Origin: Tetragenococcus koreensis
GTDB taxonomy: Bacteria; Bacillota; Bacilli; Lactobacillales; Enterococcaceae
Direction of reading: 5' to 3'
Length of the DNA: 64,000 nucleotides
NCBI RefSeq assembly: GCF_003795145.1
Contig: NZ_CP027786.1
Coordinates: forward strand, 1 to 64,000
This document shows, one piece after another, positions 63,239 to 64,000 of the stretch (position 1 is its first letter; each line of letters starts with the position of its first letter). The translations under genes and the position numbers were made by a program. The notes under the pieces were generated by a model, which saw only the letters and a program-made list of their open reading frames with translations, did not search any database and was not told where the DNA came from.

Positions 63239-64000
63239 ATGGCAGATGAAAAAATAAAGTTAACAAAACGCGATCGCTTAAATGTCGCATGGCGTAATAC
63301 ATTTACCCAAGGTTCATGGAACTATGAACGGATGCAAAATGGTGGATTTGTTTATGCAATGATTCCAGCGATCAACAAACTATATTCAGATAAAGAAGAT
63401 CGTAAATTAGCGTTACAACGTCACTTGGAATTTTATAATACCCACCCATACTTGACTGCACCCGTACTTGGTGTAACTTTAGCGATGGAAGAAGAACGTG
63501 CCAGTGGTGCACCTATCGATGATGTTGCTATTCAAGGGGTTAAAGTTGGGATGATGGGTCCTTTAGCAGGTGTTGGGGATCCGGTATTTTGGTTTACAGT
63601 TCGACCAATGTTAGGTGCCTTAGGTGCTTCTTTAGCGCTTGGCGGTAACGTAATGGGACCAATCATTTTCTTCGTAGCTTGGAACGCTATTCGTTGGGCC
63701 TTCTTATGGTACACACAAGAATTTGGTTATAAAGCAGGATCAGCAATTACTGACGATTTATCAGGTGGACTATTGCAAGATGTTACACGAGGTGCTTCTA
63801 TTTTAGGGATGTTTGTGTTAGCGTCGCTGGTGCAACGATGGGTCGATATCGACTTCCAGCCAGTGGTTTCGCGAACACCACTGCAAGAAGGTGCTTATGT
63901 TGACTGGTCTAGTATTCCGATGACACCAGAGGGCTTGCAAACAGCTTTCCAACAAGTTACTGAAGAAGGCAAGGCATTATCAAGTGTTGATGTAACCACG
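63239..64000 (+). CDS. PTS mannose-family EIID (3' end outside window)
   Basis: 254 codons are in view from ATG 63239 behind AAAGGAGG; the frame is open at the window end. SWNYERMQNGGFVYAMIPAI and GPLAGVGDPVFWFTVRP are EIID-Man signatures. With EIIC it forms the translocator, also used as a receptor by class IIa bacteriocins in related species (family knowledge). Confidence 0.95.
   Translation, partial: MADEKIKLTKRDRLNVAWRNTFTQGSWNYERMQNGGFVYAMIPAINKLYSDKEDRKLALQRHLEFYNTHPYLTAPVLGVTLAMEEERASGAPIDDVAIQGVKVGMMGPLAGVGDPVFWFTVRPMLGALGASLALGGNVMGPIIFFVAWNAIRWAFLWYTQEFGYKAGSAITDDLSGGLLQDVTRGASILGMFVLASLVQRWVDIDFQPVVSRTPLQEGAYVDWSSIPMTPEGLQTAFQQVTEEGKALSSVDVTT

Noticed and set aside
1-64000. CRISPR array
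   Set aside because: No regularly spaced repeats with unique spacers were found on reading.

Overview
The window is AT-rich low-GC Gram-positive DNA. Gene order and protein sequences (rpmG-secE-nusG, rplKA, rplJL, dnaX-ybaB-recR-tmk-darA-holB-ricT-yabA-rsmI, rplU-prp-rpmA, a LevR-controlled mannose-family PTS) fit a lactic acid bacterium of the Enterococcaceae (Enterococcus, Tetragenococcus or a relative). The genus is an inference; no 16S gene is present.

Bases 1-11,340 are the right end of a siphovirus-type prophage: distal tail protein (5' cut off by the window), tail endopeptidase fused to a metallophosphoesterase, tail fibre with an S74-type chaperone end, small proteins, a BppU-SGNH receptor-binding/hydrolase protein that looks C-terminally truncated, holin and exported endolysin, then a small minus-strand HTH module. 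No integrase is in view.

Bases 11,577-34,657 are mostly chromosomal core: a phosphatase, RecD2, QueT, a strongly expressed-looking structured RNA of unknown type (15,829-16,085), a lipid kinase, a CBS-ACT protein, rpmG/secE/nusG, a lipoprotein hydrolase, the L11-L1 and L10-L12 operons with their leader RNAs, a beta-glucoside PTS/glycosidase pair, the DNA replication/repair operon from dnaX to rsmI, and dinB with an SOS box inside its promoter.

Bases 34,757-45,279 are an accessory type I restriction-modification island with an odd composition: half-length S subunit, HsdR, RhuM-family protein, two-TRD HsdS, a broken fic gene, an intact HsdM, a second tandem HsdM whose NPPY catalytic motif has become DIQF, and a decayed HsdS fragment. 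The heteromeric live/dead methylase pair is the best candidate here for an undescribed system.

Bases 45,375-53,460 carry an unrecognised gene, a palindromic intergenic repeat, the anaerobic ribonucleotide reductase nrdDG with two NrdR boxes, lplA, an aldo/keto reductase and an archaeal-type prolyl-tRNA synthetase under T-box control. Bases 53,486-57,312 hold an O-methyltransferase, tRNA-Arg(TCT), an acquired-looking erm methylase with an intact translational attenuator and leader peptide, rplU-prp-rpmA and a GNAT acetyltransferase. The right end (57,313-64,000) is levR, a sigma-54 promoter and the EIIB, EIIAB, EIIC and (cut off) EIID genes of a mannose-family PTS.
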